Source: Cytidiella melzeri | Taxonomy: Eukaryota > Basidiomycota > Agaricomycetes > Polyporales > Irpicaceae | Direction: 5' to 3' | DNA length: 18,486 nucleotides | Assembly: GCA_022592445.1 (NCBI GenBank) | Contig: JABYQR010000578.1 | Span: 1 to 18,486 of the forward strand | Shown here: positions 1 to 11,230 of the stretch, in pieces | Numbering within the stretch: the stretch's first letter is position 1 | How the letters are laid out: each line of letters opens with the position of its first letter | Translations under genes and position numbers: made by a program | The notes under the pieces: model-generated | Database searches by the model: none | Told to the model about the DNA's origin: nothing | What the model saw: only the letters and a program-made list of their open reading frames with translations

Positions 1-1372
1 GTGTCGAGGATGTACTAAATTACCCGGGCTCAGCTCCTTCGGTGCTCCCTTCCCGTCAAGTAACTGTGGGATTCATGCGTGAGAGTCTTTGAAGTTGACC
101 GTGGGAATGACAAATACCAAGAGGGCAATACGCAGCTTCCCGATGATCTCAGGCTGGAACCACTTCCCTCAACCTCCACTGGCACCTGCCATGCAATCTT
201 CTGCACTGTAAATCAATTCACAATCACGAATCGGCGTCGTCACTACTTGGGCATACTGTGGAAGGCTGGCTTGAGCATGCTTGAAGATGGATAGCCTTGC
301 GGGTCGGGATGGTCGAGCTGTGACTTGAGTAGGGTGGAGCCACCATTCGATGAGAAGGACCATGGTAGGGTTGCAACGGAAGCACAGGAGGGAAGGACAC
401 GGTCGAACTAGATGCGTTCCCACACATGGGCCTTCGCGGGGGCTGACACGCAAGAGGGTCTGTCAGCAGCTGAAACCCCTTGCGATCTACGAACCCCTTC
501 GCGAAACCACTCATCGTTCGCTCTTTGATACACGCACTCGCCCCCAGCTTGGAGGCTCTGCCGGCTGACTCGCAGTGGCTGTCTACATGCGCCGTACGTG
601 CTAAACAATGGCAGTGATTGCGCTGGGAATAACCCATTCTTTCGCAGCCTTTCCCGTTCTCTCGGTCTCGTTGCTCATCCTCTCACATTATATCTCTGGT
701 TTCAGTACTCTCTGATAAACACCGTTTCTGGAGAGCGATTCGGACAATTTAGGGGGCTGGAACGAGACAGACATCGCCGTTCACGTGGTCCCCTGGGCTG
801 CGAGCACAGGTAGATTTCCTTTCCTCACTCTATCCTCCTGTAAGGCGGCGGGTCTTTTCTCTCTTGTCTCAACACACACAGAAACTCACTATTTCCTGCT
901 TTGGGGAGGCTTCCGATCTGGACCTTGCAATGAACGGACCATCGACAGGGAATGCCCTCGAGCTTTCACATTACTTCCCAGCCTTCGTGGGTTTCACGTT
1001 GCTGAAAAATGTTACCGCTCTCTACCACCGATATTCGTACCTTCTCCTCTTTCTTATCCTCTTCACTCGTTGGGGTCAAAGTCTGCAGGAGAGATGAGGA
1101 TACAAGCACAGAGGTGACAGCGACGCTGGGTAAAGGTGGGATGGAGAGACGCGGGAGTCTTGTGCTCTGTATCAGCTGGGACAAGGCCATTTCGTTTTTC
1201 TCCACAGCTCACGAAAAAACCCTTCATGTCTATCTCTATTGCTATATTCTCTACGCAGGCCATAGTGAGATCGATGGATATTCCAAAGACAACCAGTCTG
1301 CGAATGTCATCCTTCTTGTCACTTTTGCCCTGCTCACCGGATGCCCCTCCCCCTCCCCCTTTCCATAAGCTA
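1..1372. other. No supportable gene
   Basis: Several overlapping open frames of 60-137 codons occur on both strands, but none shows a recognisable domain, a consistent exon chain or a preferred frame. The stretch ends in a pyrimidine-rich tract (about 1346-1364) of the kind often found just upstream of fungal start codons. It may be intergenic or the remains of an intron-rich gene that I could not assemble. Confidence 0.4.
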
Positions 1373-1531
1373 ATGTCTGTCGGAGGCGAGTCTCCCGCCC
1401 ATATATCCGTCATCGAGGCCGCCACACCACTTGAGCCGGAAACTGACTGTTCCGGTAACGACGGTTCAGGCGTGGACGGATTATCAGAAATTCATTATGT
1501 TGCGTATCTCAACCCCGGCAGGTTTGGGTGA
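1373..1531 (+). CDS. Doubtful first exon or short ORF of unknown function
   Basis: An ATG at 1373 follows a CT-rich tract and opens a 52-codon frame (starts MSVGGESPAHISVIE) ending in TGA at 1529-1531. Codons favour C or G in the third position, as in the confirmed genes of this window, so it could be a real first exon. The stop overlaps a possible splice donor (GTGAGC at 1528), and a TAG acceptor near 1683 would keep the frame open for a short distance, but that intron (about 156 nt) is much longer than the 45-77 nt typical here. No domain is recognised. It may equally be chance. Confidence 0.2.
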   Translation: MSVGGESPAHISVIEAATPLEPETDCSGNDGSGVDGLSEIHYVAYLNPGRFG

Positions 1532-2182
1532 GCCTGTGGTTGGCGGGATACCCTCGGACGCAGTGGCACGAATTCAGTCTTCCATCTTGAAGTTCGTCGC
1601 CAGTTGAGCCCAAGCTGGAAAGGCGATCGGCATCATGGCGAGCTGATAACATGTCAACCTTGATGAGACAGTGTCTTTGCGTAGATCATATCTCTGCGTT
1701 GTGAGATTGGACATTGTGGACGGACTGCACGGTGGGATGAGAAGAGTAATGAGTTTGTACGCTCGAGCTTAGCTTCATGAGACTATTGAGCTGAGGGCGG
1801 TGAGTGACTGAAAATAAGCTGTGCTTGCAAGGCCTGAAGGTCTTTCTTGACTGCACTGACCCTTAGTCATACGGAGACGCACTCACTCATATCTCATCGT
1901 TGAGTGTGTCACTATACTTAGCTTGCCATGTATCCCTAGTCAATGAGCTACCGAGTACACGCGAGAATCCTTAGATACGAGACGAATGCGTACCTTCAAA
2001 TCCCCTACAAGCGATTGTCTTGAAGTTGTTCAGTAGGGTTTATATACTTATTTCCATAAGACCAAAGCGTAGGGGGGCCGAGATACAACACACACAAAAT
2101 AAAGCACAGATCTAACTATCATAAACTCTCCAAAAACCAAAAAGAGCCCAATCCAGAAAAAAGAGCACCACCAACCGCTCCT
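1532..2182. other. Intergenic stretch downstream of the ammonium transporter
   Basis: No open frame of note is seen. The part near 2075-2180 is A-rich on the plus strand, so it is T-rich on the strand of the transporter mRNA, as expected for a fungal 3' UTR and termination region. Confidence 0.4.
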
Positions 2183-3997
2183 TTAATGAGTCGCGCCCTC
2201 ACTAACCTTCTCCACATCACTCCCGCTGTCCTTATTAGGCGTCGCAACCTGACTATGCACATGATGCGGCTCCCTCCCTCCCGTCGTCATCGGCACGTCC
2301 CCGTGACTATGCGTATCATCGTGGAACCCATGCCCATGCGACGCCTCGATCCCGACATAATCATACGCAAACTCGCCCATCTCCGCGTCGTCCACACCGA
2401 GTATCTCTGTCTCTTCGTCGCAGCGCATGCGGCAGCCAGGGATGTAGTGCATGATCCAGAGGATGATAGTGGTCATGACGAACGAGTAGGAGAGACCAGA
2501 GACGGAGTCTGCGATTTGGTAGCCGAGTTGGATGTAGTGGTGGTCGAGCCAGCCGCCGGGGATGACGGTGATCCCGTCGAACCCGGCGACAGAGGCTTGG
2601 GCGAAGAGTCCCGTGAGGACGTTGCCGACGATGCCGCCAATGGCGTGGGAGGCAAAGATCTAAATATGCGAAAGGGAGGAGATTGGGAGTGTGAGATAAG
2701 AGTGTCAGCGGGGAAACTTGAAAAGGGGATACGTACATCGAGACAGTCGTCGTATTTGAGCAGGAACTTGAGCTGCGTGGCAAAGTTGCAGACCGTGCCT
2801 GCCATGAAACCAAATAGGACGGCAGCGGCTGTTATACACGGGGGTTTGTCATGATGGTCAGGAACAGGATTGACACATGCTGCTGATAAAGACACTTACG
2901 AGAGCCGACGAAACCAGAGGCAGGGGTGATGGCAACAAGGCCTGAGATGGCACCTGAGCAAAATCCGACTGCGGACCACTTACGCTCGAGACGCCAGTCC
3001 TACAAGGGTGACAGAGTGTGAGAACGACAAAGCAAAAAAAGAGAAATACAGAAAAGCATACCCAGAACATCCAAGTGAGGCCGCCGACGGAAGCAGCCAA
3101 GTTGGTGACGATGCATGCCTGGACGGCACGCAAGTTGGCAGAGAGTGCGGATCCGCCGTTGAAACCAAACCAGCCGAACCATAGGAAGACGGTGCCCAGG
3201 ATGACATAGGACGTGTTGTTGGGCTTGTAAGCAAGACGCTCTGTGCCGTATCCGCGACGCTTGCCGAGGTAGACGGAGAGAGCGAGTGCAGCGGTACCTG
3301 ACGAGATATGGACGGGTGTTCCGCCTGCAAAGTCGAGGCCACCGAGAACGAAGGACCAGCCGTTGGAGTTCCATGTCCAACAGGCGATGGGGTCGTACAC
3401 GATTGTGGACCAGACAAAGGTGAAGACAATGGTGGGGCCGAGACGTGCGCGTTCGGCAATGCCACCGAGAGCGATCATGGGGGTAATGGCGGCGAACATG
3501 AGCTGGAAGACACAGAATGCGATGGAGGGAATGCGGGTACTGCCGATGGAGGGCTTTTCGAGGACACCCTTGAGACCAAAGTATTCTGGAGTATAAATTG
3601 TCATAAGCAGTCGCGACAAGGAGATACAAACGAAGAACTCACTGAGATCTCCAATATATGCGCTGCCAGTCTCACTGAAAGCAAGGGAGAATCCCCAGAA
3701 GAACCATTGGAAGGAGACGACGGCGAGGACCATGACGGAGAGCCATATCATGGAGAGTGCGTTCTTTCTGCGTAGTAATCCAGAGTAGAAAAAACCGACG
3801 CCTGGAATCATGATCCAGACGAGAGCGGTGGATGCGAGGACCCATGCGATGTCGCCCAAGTTGTAGACGACATTCTCCCCCGAGTCGGGGTCGAACCACA
3901 CGAGCGATCCGGCTGTGTGATACAGAGAGTGAGATGGCTATGTTGTGGACGAGGCAGAGAGCAAAGACGTACACTGGTCGTAGGTAACGTTGACCAT
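2183..3997 (-). CDS. Ammonium transporter, Mep2/AMT type (Amt/Mep/Rh family)
   Basis: This plasma-membrane channel-like protein takes up ammonium. My spliced model on the minus strand is 3997-3973, 3912-3643, 3585-3062, 2999-2900, 2828-2737 and 2659-2183. It has five introns of 57-77 nt with GT..AG ends, and all phases agree, giving 495 residues, normal for fungal Mep proteins (11 membrane segments expected). The start ATG sits in an ACCATGG context. Family marks include GFFYSGL near residue 49, Asp183 in GGLDFAGGTPVH, and the twin pore histidines His191 and His342 (FASHAIGG). Yeast Mep1 and Mep3 carry Glu at the first of these positions, so this is closer to Mep2, the form linked to ammonium sensing. 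The cytosolic tail has the usual DEETEILGVDDAEMGEFAYDY-like block and then an unusual His-rich stretch. No break is seen. Confidence 0.95.
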
Positions 3998-4140
3998 GGT
4001 ATCTACACTCTTTGGTCGAGTGAAGAAGGGCCTCTTGGTAGTTGCGGTCGAAGAAGGAATGGGCGGGGGGTGATTGTCAGTTTTAAGGCGTTCCCAACAT
4101 ATGAGCAACCATGTATGCGACTGTCAAACTGATATCATTT

Positions 4141-4146
4141 CTTATC
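4141..4146 (-). promoter_or_regulatory. Candidate GATA-factor site upstream of the ammonium transporter
   Basis: GATAAG on the minus strand lies about 145 nt upstream of the transporter ATG. Fungal nitrogen-regulatory GATA factors (AreA/Nit2/Gln3 type) bind HGATAR and commonly control Mep genes. A second GATAAG (plus strand, about 4613) is further away. A single hexamer is weak evidence, and the link rests on the identity of the gene. Confidence 0.35.
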
Positions 4147-5365
4147 CGGCCAATCACAGTCCATCATCGGGCGCATTCAGACCGAACCTGCTGGGAGCTC
4201 CTGCCAAGAGAATCTCTCTGGGTACAGAACCAACAACACACCACTCCTCTTCGCCCGCCTCTGCCATCCGTTCGAGCAAGGCACGGTGACATTGTCTGCT
4301 GCAAGTGTAACCAGCCATTCCTCACCGAGATCCTATCGGGCCCGACTCCGTTCCCGTTCCTTGGTGGCGTAGGCGAGGTCGTTCCTGGCAAATATATGCA
4401 GGCTCACACGTCAATGATCACCATGTTACATTCTCACCGCAGCTGCAGACATGTTCAGGCTCGGAAAGCACGGCAGAGTGCGAGGCTCCAAACCCGACGA
4501 CTTGTTCAAAAGGCCGCCGCACTTTCCACCCGGGAGTCAGAGTAGTCCTGGACTTTCAAAGACTTACTTGGCTTTTGTGGAGTGGCGAGCTAGGATATAT
4601 GCAGTTCGAGAGATAAGAGTGAACGCATTCAATCGCAGATCGTCTGCTTCCTCAGGCACAACATCTTCGAATCCCAGTCGGGCAAGCAACGCAATCTCTG
4701 GCGCGCAAACGCTACTCCCGGCGACAGTACTTTGACGTCGTGCGTTGTTCGCTCTCAGGGGACTAGCAGTGACTGGAGCTGTCAGTGGCGATTGTTAGCA
4801 GGCTCTAATATGTGCCTGTGGATGCCGACGTTGAAGCCGAACGAGCATCTCCTTAATCAACGGTCTCTGCAAGGCGGTTGTACAGATAAGCATGCGCTCA
4901 GCATCCTTATTAATACTCCAGCACACAACCCGCAGTAAACTAGCTCACCACAAAATCCGACACACACATGCTCTCCAGGTGGTACCGGTGACTTGGCGCA
5001 ACGTCAGTTAATATGACCTGCTATGTACAACATCGATAAGTATGCGCTCACGCCAATTTGCAGTGCGGTGAACAAAGGCCCGTCGGCCGCGACGACTGTT
5101 ACAGCGTATTCATATAAAGCCTTACTGAAAACCTCGGGTTTTTTTGTTACTTATGCGAGTTTGTAACCACTCTGAAGAGCGACGCAGGGTTCTTTTCTAT
5201 AGATATCTGATAGCAATGTTGCCAAGTGCAAGTAATTCAATCTGTGGTGAGGCTTATGAACTCGTGTGTCATGGACGTTGCGTTCAATAAGCTAGTTGAA
5301 TTTTGACGGTTCAACTGTACTTCGGTTCAAGCTGGACCACACAAATACTACTCGCTCATGGACAT
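4147..5365. other. Intergenic region without a convincing gene
   Basis: The longest frame (4111-4545, plus, 144 codons) contains a CCKC motif and an Arg/Gln-rich end but no domain I recognise, and its start overlaps the transporter promoter. A neighbouring frame (4451-4735) is Ser-rich and equally uninformative. From about 4950 to 5365 no frame of note is present. The region includes the downstream side of the I66-like gene. Confidence 0.4.
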
Positions 5366-6099
5366 CTATAGCTCATCCGGATCCACGGCAGATTTCTGCC
5401 TAGTAGTCGTCACCTCCGTCTCCTTCTCTAACGGCGTCAAAACAAACAACTGTGTCAACGTCGGTTTCGGGACTGCTTTCAATACAACCTGCCGCCATTG
5501 TGCGTCAGACTCTCTAACTCGCTAGAAGATACGAATCCCAGCTCACCCGTCGATGTCCATGCTCGTCGTAGTCCTGAGGATTGTGGCTCACAGACCAATA
5601 AAAGACCTCAGGTCCGGGAGGTGTGCCAATGCTACACAACCACATCCAGTGAGTTTCATCTTCCAGCATAGTGATGAAGCATAAATACTCGCCTCCAACA
5701 GAACTCTCCGGTCCCAATACGATGCGCCTCGATGTTCCACCGGTTGTACAAACCCCCGCTCCCAAAGGCAACAACCTTTCCGTCGTTGGACTGTACGACA
5801 GGCATGCCATGCACTTTGACGGTGTACTTGCCATACCTGATGTCGTCTGGGTCTGTGGATGTCTCGATCTGCCACTGACACACGGCGACAAATAATTATC
5901 AATGAACGGTGATTTTTAGAGGGGGGAACGGGGCGGAGGGACTTACAGTGGATGAGAGCACACCGGGAGGGAGGACAACGACGGGTTCGTATTTTGCAGT
6001 CGTGTCGGTGAGGAAGCTTTCGTCGGTGGTGATGAACGACCGCGTCATGCTGAGGTCTTGCAGGAGGTAGCGGCCGGACGTGAGTGTGGGCTTGTTCAT
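5366..6099 (-). CDS. Small beta-trefoil protein, peptidase inhibitor I66-like
   Basis: I66 (clitocypin-related) proteins are small cytosolic beta-trefoil proteins of basidiomycetes, some of which inhibit serine or cysteine peptidases. My model on the minus strand is 6099-5947, 5874-5721, 5659-5547 and 5488-5366 (180 residues; family members are usually about 150). Seen in the protein are an N-terminal SGRYLL strand, LPPGV followed by the W of WQIE, KYTVKVHGMP, GKVVAF, RWNIEAH, FYWSV and a late FVLTP, in the order expected for this family. Introns 1 and 3 are clear (GTAAGT..CAG, GTGAGC..CAG). Intron 2 (5720-5660, GTATTG..AAG) is the only in-phase choice of normal length, but its acceptor is weak and the skipped bases look partly coding. 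The last 20 or so residues are a charged tail beyond the trefoil. No inhibitory target can be read from the sequence. Confidence 0.7.
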
Positions 6100-6166
6100 T
6101 TTGTATGTAGCTAGCTTGCTGATGTGTGAGCGGGGAATGAGGGATGAGGGAGCATCGGTGCTGGTG

Positions 6167-6173
6167 TTATATA
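6167..6173 (-). promoter_or_regulatory. TATA box of the I66-like gene
   Basis: TATATAA on the minus strand lies 68-74 nt upstream of the ATG at 6099, which would place transcription start near 6140 and leave a short 5' leader of about 40 nt. Confidence 0.55.
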
Positions 6174-7810
6174 CCGCAAAGGAGGTCAGCGTATGTCACA
6201 ATGGGACACACATACCGCGGTTGCACACATTCGCCGGTGGCCACTGAGATAGAGGTCTCGCAAGCTTAAAAAGCATGACACTCGGAGGTTTGGAGAGACG
6301 CGCCACAACTCGGAGGTCAACACAAGACGTGATCGGTCCAGTTCATGCTTTCTTTCTCCCTTCCATTCCAGCGCTCTGTGTCAACTGTCAAATCAATTGA
6401 CAGGGAATGTACACACAGTGGAAATCAAGAATGACTGGACGTTCGCCTAAGATGGAGGCATGAGGAACAGTCAGCCGGGTATACAGCGCGTTGAAGCTTG
6501 GTATGGAGGGCACTAACCTAACTCCTACTTGAACTCCAGGGGAGAATGGTAGTCGTTGACAGTCTGGAACACGCAAAACGTCGGAGCACTAACAGTATAT
6601 CGATACCGACTGCGAGCGAGTGCCAGTCATCGCCGTCCACGACAAGGAATGGACGTACGCTAATGTCAGGTCAGCCCCACTCGCTAAAACAGCGGTGAAT
6701 TGTTCTTCACATACATTTTGGCATATATCGAGTGGAGAGGGGACACGCGAAGCATAGCATCACATAGCGTAGCATCGGTTAGCAAAGCTCGGCCCAGGTC
6801 CTCAGCGAGTCGACGACAGGCCTCCACTAACAATGCGGTCAACTTGACGGAAACCAAACCGGTTTGTGACATTCTCAAACCAGGCTCCATATCAGCTGCC
6901 TCACAACGACGAGATATTCGGATTTCCCTTGCTCCCTTGAAGGGACTCGTTCAGAGCTGGTAGTCCGTGAGTATGTCGTCAGTGTTCACTGCAGCCCTCA
7001 GCCTATCGTCCTCGCTGTTATACTAAAAGAACGAATGCTGACTGAACGACGCACCGTTCACTCTCACTACTCGCTTTCGCTTCCACACTCACCACTCGTT
7101 CCACTCTCTTCACTCTCCGTCTTCTGTCTCATTCTCGGTCGTTGGGTGTACGTTAATTGTAATCGTCATGGGCCTGTAAAGTTCCCAGCGTCAAGCAGCT
7201 TGCGCTCATCAAATGCACTTGTATTGCAGTCTCTACGTCCGAATATGATGTTTCGGAAGCTTGAGCTGGGGGGGAAGATTGACGCATTTGGGGACAACAT
7301 GTTATACAGTAGGTGTGAGTTCATGCTGCAATTGCCAGCGGGTCACAGTGGTATTCTCGGGAAATGCCGCTCCAGTGAAGGACAGAGCATCTTTTCTTTG
7401 ACCTACTGTAAGTCCGGATATGCCAGACTGTCGACAGGAAAACTTGTACAGCGAGTGCCAGTCCCCACTGTCAGAATGGGTTTGTACTCAAGAAAATGAT
7501 ACTTTTGCGCAAATCGCGGCCAGTACATTATGCACCACTACATAGCGATACCCTTCGTCATGACCGTTTTGACGATCTTTCTCAATAAGATGTTCAAATG
7601 AGCAGACTACATATGTTCCCAGCCGATTGTAGTGTAGTTGAGCGCGGTCTGACTCGGAAAATGGACTGCCAGACGGGCGTTACGCACTCTACATTACTAA
7701 GTTAGGTAATACTACTTCCTATCACTTAACTTGCTTCAACAACGTTCGACACCCTCTACTCCCCTCTTCAACGTGCCACACTCTCACCAATCTCCGCCGC
7801 AACAGATATC
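6174..7810. other. Divergent intergenic region, no convincing gene
   Basis: The stretch lies between the minus-strand I66-like gene and the plus-strand dehydrogenase and should hold both promoters. One 154-codon plus-strand frame (7035-7499) starts in a CT-rich, CACTC-repetitive stretch and shows no domain or splice pattern. A small inverted repeat (CTGTCAA and TTGACAG, 5-nt loop) lies at 6385-6403. Nothing else is supportable. Confidence 0.4.
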
Positions 7811-9343
7811 ATGGTCTCTACTACGCCCGTTTCATGTAGAACGGAAGAAATATTCTGACTTTGCGGACTACAGGCTTTCCTCCAATTGTTCTCCCAGTGC
7901 TTTCCACCAAAAGCAACTTTCAGCGTTGAGCAAATTCCAGACTTGACTGGACGTATCTGCATAATTACAGGTCAGAATGCTGAGTAGAACCACGCAGGTC
8001 TCTTTGGCTCGCTAACACTGAGATTCTCAGGCGGCTACTCGGGGATAGGCAAAGAGACCGCGCGGGTAAGAAGAAGGTGCAGAACTGGACTCGGAATCCG
8101 CGTTCTGACTGTTATTACTAGGCTCTTCTCAAGCGTAATGCTAAAGTCTACGTCGCTGGGAGATCCAAGACGACGGCAGACCCTGTAGTGCAGGAACTCA
8201 AAAACTCGACGGGCAATGCGCCCGTATTCCTTGAGCTTGACCTGGCAAGTTTTGCGTCCATACGCAAGTCCGCTGGAGAGTTCATGACGTATGTACCACA
8301 AGCATTTTTCTATAATTATCTTCGCGATAGCTCACGTTATGCTCAGTAAAGAACAAGAATTGCACTTATTGTTCAACAACGCGTAGGCTCGTCTTTTGTG
8401 TACCATATCGTTCGCAACTGCTCACTTCGACATATGGACCAGTGGGGTCATGATGTGTCCAATGGAGCAGACTACCGTCGACGGATATGACATGGTATTC
8501 GGCACGAACGTTTTAGGTATACCAGAAAACCTTCTCATCTGCAGAAGACCCGCTCATCTGGCAAATGGACTAGGTCACTGGTATTTCACCGAGCTCTTAA
8601 TGCCTGCCTTGTTGCGCGGCAAAGAGTCCTCTCCGGACAATCACGCACGCGTCATAACTACCTCCTCCATATCGTCGTATGTGGCCAAGATACGCTGGAA
8701 TACTCTCAAAGACGGGCCAGCGAGACGAAAGGCGTGGCCGTTCACACAGTACGCCCAGAGTAAGCTAGTAAGTATGTCTCCGTCGATATATTGAATAACA
8801 GTTACTTGACAATGGCGTTTCCTTCGTTGTAGGGTAACGCTATTGTAGCTCGGGAGGTTGCCAGAAGATACGGTGACCAAGGTATCATCTCGATCTCAGT
8901 TAACCCAGGTAGGTCCAGTACATCGGTGCATTCTCGCAGTCAGGTCAAAACTGTAACGGGTGCCATAGGTAACATCAACACACCGCTGTACCGACATTCG
9001 CCCAAGATTGGACATTTGATCACTGTGAGTTTCACGCTTTACTTTGATCAATCTTGTCAACTGATATTCAACTCGGAAACAGAGCTGGTTACTGTTATAC
9101 CCTCAGCCTATGGGAGCGTTAACGCAACTGTATGCTGGGACGATGCCCGAGGCACTGCAGTACAACGGAGAAGTAAGTACAACGAAGCATCTTTCCTGAC
9201 GAAAGAACTAAAATTGAGTTTGTGAAAAGTTCATGGTACCTTGGGCACGAGTCGGAAAGGCTCAGGCACTAGTATATGACGCTGAAGTGGGCAAGAAGTT
9301 GTGGGAGTGGTTTGCAGATGAAATTAAACCCGTAACACAGTGA
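7811..9343 (+). CDS. Short-chain dehydrogenase/reductase (classical SDR, retinol dehydrogenase-like)
   Basis: This is an NAD(P)-dependent oxidoreductase with a Rossmann fold; the substrate cannot be read from sequence. Exons are 7811-7828 (tentative), 7874-7970, 8031-8065, 8122-8288, 8347-8382, 8443-8516, 8574-8767, 8833-8908, 8969-9024, 9083-9172 and 9230-9343. Introns 2-10 are 56-65 nt, GT..AG, with consistent phases, giving about 318 residues. Motifs are the cofactor loop TGGYSGIG (38-45), Asp90 in LELDL, NNAG (116-119), the catalytic serine region TSSISS (172-177) and YAQSK (Tyr202, Lys206), followed by NPG. All catalytic elements are present, so the gene looks functional. The 5' end is the weak point: the first intron (7829-7873, 45 nt) has a poor donor (GTTTCA), and the ATG at 7811 was chosen because it joins the LFSQCFPPK leader in phase. 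The gene converges on the kinase. Confidence 0.9.
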
Positions 9344-9596
9344 TCACAGTGTCATCGACTGTAGCGATGGAGTATATTTGCAATTGGATTCATTTGATGT
9401 CTTCTTGACTTGACACAATCTCTCTCGATCCAACAAGTTCACGCAGAGCAAAACTTCGGAATCAAAAGAATGGTATATTTGTCTAATCACGACCTGCGTA
9501 ATATAGACAAATGGTGGTAATGTGCCATCCACGACTAGCGCGGAATGAACACGAGCCCGACAACGCTAGCGATGTACAAGCTCATACGCGACGAGA
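9344..9596. other. Short convergent intergenic spacer
   Basis: These 253 nt separate the stop codons of the plus-strand dehydrogenase and the minus-strand kinase and should hold both 3' UTRs. No gene is seen. Confidence 0.5.
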
Positions 9597-10842
9597 CTAT
9601 ACTACGAACGCCCTGGCAAATTGCCTGATATGGGGCGCAGGTGGCATAATTTCGTCCTTGATCAACCCCATGTACGAGGAGACGTCATCTCCAAGTCGCA
9701 CAGGATACGAGGCCGGCGTCACAGGTCCTCCACTCGACACAACCGAGCTAGGTTCGCTAGCATCGGTCATATCGGGCAAAGGTGCCGCCGGTAGACTATT
9801 GCGACGCGGTGCAACACGGGGAACATTGACTGGTTCGACACGGACGCCGCAGTACTCAGCGGCCTCACGTGCGACCTCCCCGGCACGTGCGAGCTCCTCG
9901 TCGTTCAAGAAGAACGTCGGGAGTGCAATAATCTCCTTGCGGAGCGCATCAAGGGTGATGCGCTCGCTAGGCTCGTACACGAAAATCTTGCGGAACAGGA
10001 CATTCGCCTCTTTGGAGATCGGGAGCATCTCCATGAGGTAGTCCTCGTTCAACAAGAAATCACAAAAGCACTCGTCCGAAGTAATGGCTTTTTGCCACGG
10101 AGAGCGACTTGTGACCATGTTGACCAAAATAACGCCCAGAGCCCAGATGTCATTGGTAAGATTGGAATAAGGCAAATAGCCAGCTTCCTTCCCAATACAT
10201 TCTGCGAACAAGTAAGGTTAGCGTCGAGATTCGACTTAGGTTAGAAAATGAACTGAACATACCTGGACTCATGTAAGGCGCACTGCCGCACCCCCACGTC
10301 GTACTGACTTGGCCACTGGTACACAGGCCAAAGTCAGTGACGTGCACCTGAGAGCCATCCTTGGAACAGAGGATGTTCTCAGGCTTGAGGTCACGGTGAA
10401 AGACACGCTTTTCGTGGCAGTAAGCCACGGCGTCCAAAATCTTCAGGAAGACAGACTTGGTCATCTCGTCATTCCTGAAGAACATCTTGTCGTCTGATAT
10501 ACGTGCGAACAAATCACCACCAGGGCAATAGTTCAACACGATATACACGAACATGGTGTCCTCGAATGCATGACGCATCGTGACAACGTTGGGATGTTCG
10601 CTGACTACGTGATGTAGGACAACCTCTCGTCTGACCCGTTGAGTGGCGGACTCATCAAAACACCTCTTGTCGAGGATTTTGATGGCCACCTCAACGGGGC
10701 TGCCAGCAGACGACGCGGTCTTGAGGTCAAGGGCCTGATAGACGACTCCGTAAGCCCCGGTGCCGAGCACCTGGAGGAGCTGGAACCGGCCGCAGTCTAG
10801 GACGCGACCGGCGAAGTTCATCATCTGGGTGGTGCGAGACAT
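9597..10842 (-). CDS. Serine/threonine protein kinase, Ran1/Pat1-Sks1-Vhs1 type
   Basis: The predicted kinase has 394 residues from two exons (10842-10263 and 10201-9597), joined in phase over a 61-nt intron (GTATGT..CAG). All kinase landmarks are intact: glycine loop GTGAYG (27-32), Lys55 in VAIKIL, HRDLKPEN (149-156), DFG (170-172), and the split codon of SPE (192-194). The activation segment reads WGCGSAPYMSPEC, which resembles GCGSSFYMSPEC of the fungal Ran1/Sks1/Vhs1 group; fission yeast Ran1/Pat1 restrains meiosis and the yeast relatives act in nutrient or salt responses. The short N-terminus before the kinase domain also fits that group. The C-terminal 100 or so residues are Ser/Pro/Val-rich and probably disordered. 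Function beyond protein phosphorylation is inferred from the family. Confidence 0.93.
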
Positions 10843-10901
10843 AACGAAAGATGTTATGAGAAGCGGGAGTGCGGAGAATACGCAGTTGGCAGAGTAAGGG
10901 A

Positions 10902-10927
10902 ATTCAAGTGAAACCTGTCACTTGAAT
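10902..10927. repeat. 10-bp perfect inverted repeat in the kinase 5' leader
   Basis: ATTCAAGTGA (10902-10911) and TCACTTGAAT (10918-10927) are exact reverse complements around a 6-nt spacer, 60-85 nt upstream of the kinase ATG and downstream of its TATA box. It could form a hairpin in the mRNA leader or be a dimeric protein-binding site. Confidence 0.7.
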
Positions 10928-10978
10928 GTGGTAGTGGAGAGGATAGAAAGATGGAGATTTAGGGACGTACATGGGGAG

Positions 10979-10986
10979 TATTTATA
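10979..10986 (-). promoter_or_regulatory. TATA box of the kinase gene
   Basis: TATAAATA on the minus strand lies 137-144 nt upstream of the kinase ATG, giving a predicted transcription start near 10950 and a leader of about 110 nt. Confidence 0.55.
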
Positions 10987-11230
10987 CATTTTGTGGCCTA
11001 GAGGAGACAACAACGATACACAGTGCGGATGGTCTATGCGAGGTGTGACGGAAGCAAAAAGCGGAGGCTATCAGTAGATCAATCGAGGACCTACTGGAGG
11101 GCATACGAATACATGGCGGGCAGTGTGCGGGAGGTTTAGGTTGCGACGATCGGGCTGAAGGGATGCGGAAGACGGGATTGCCTAATTAGGTAGCAGGGCG
11201 AAGACTTCCCACGATACTTGCCCCCGCCCT

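Noticed and set aside
864..1097. Stretch LDLAMNGPSTGNALELSHYF, faintly like the end of fungal HNH-nuclease-type proteins
   Set aside because: The resemblance is slight, no HNH core was found and neighbouring exons could not be assembled.
3880..3900. GGGTCGAACC resembling a tRNA T-arm
   Set aside because: It is coding sequence of the ammonium transporter (VWFDPDSG) and no cloverleaf surrounds it.
4111..4545. 144-codon plus-strand frame with a CCKC motif
   Set aside because: No domain, no second Cys pair, overlap with the transporter promoter and no coherent splice model.
7035..7499. 154-codon plus-strand frame
   Set aside because: It begins in a CT-rich simple-sequence stretch and has no recognisable domain; frame length alone is not enough at this base composition.
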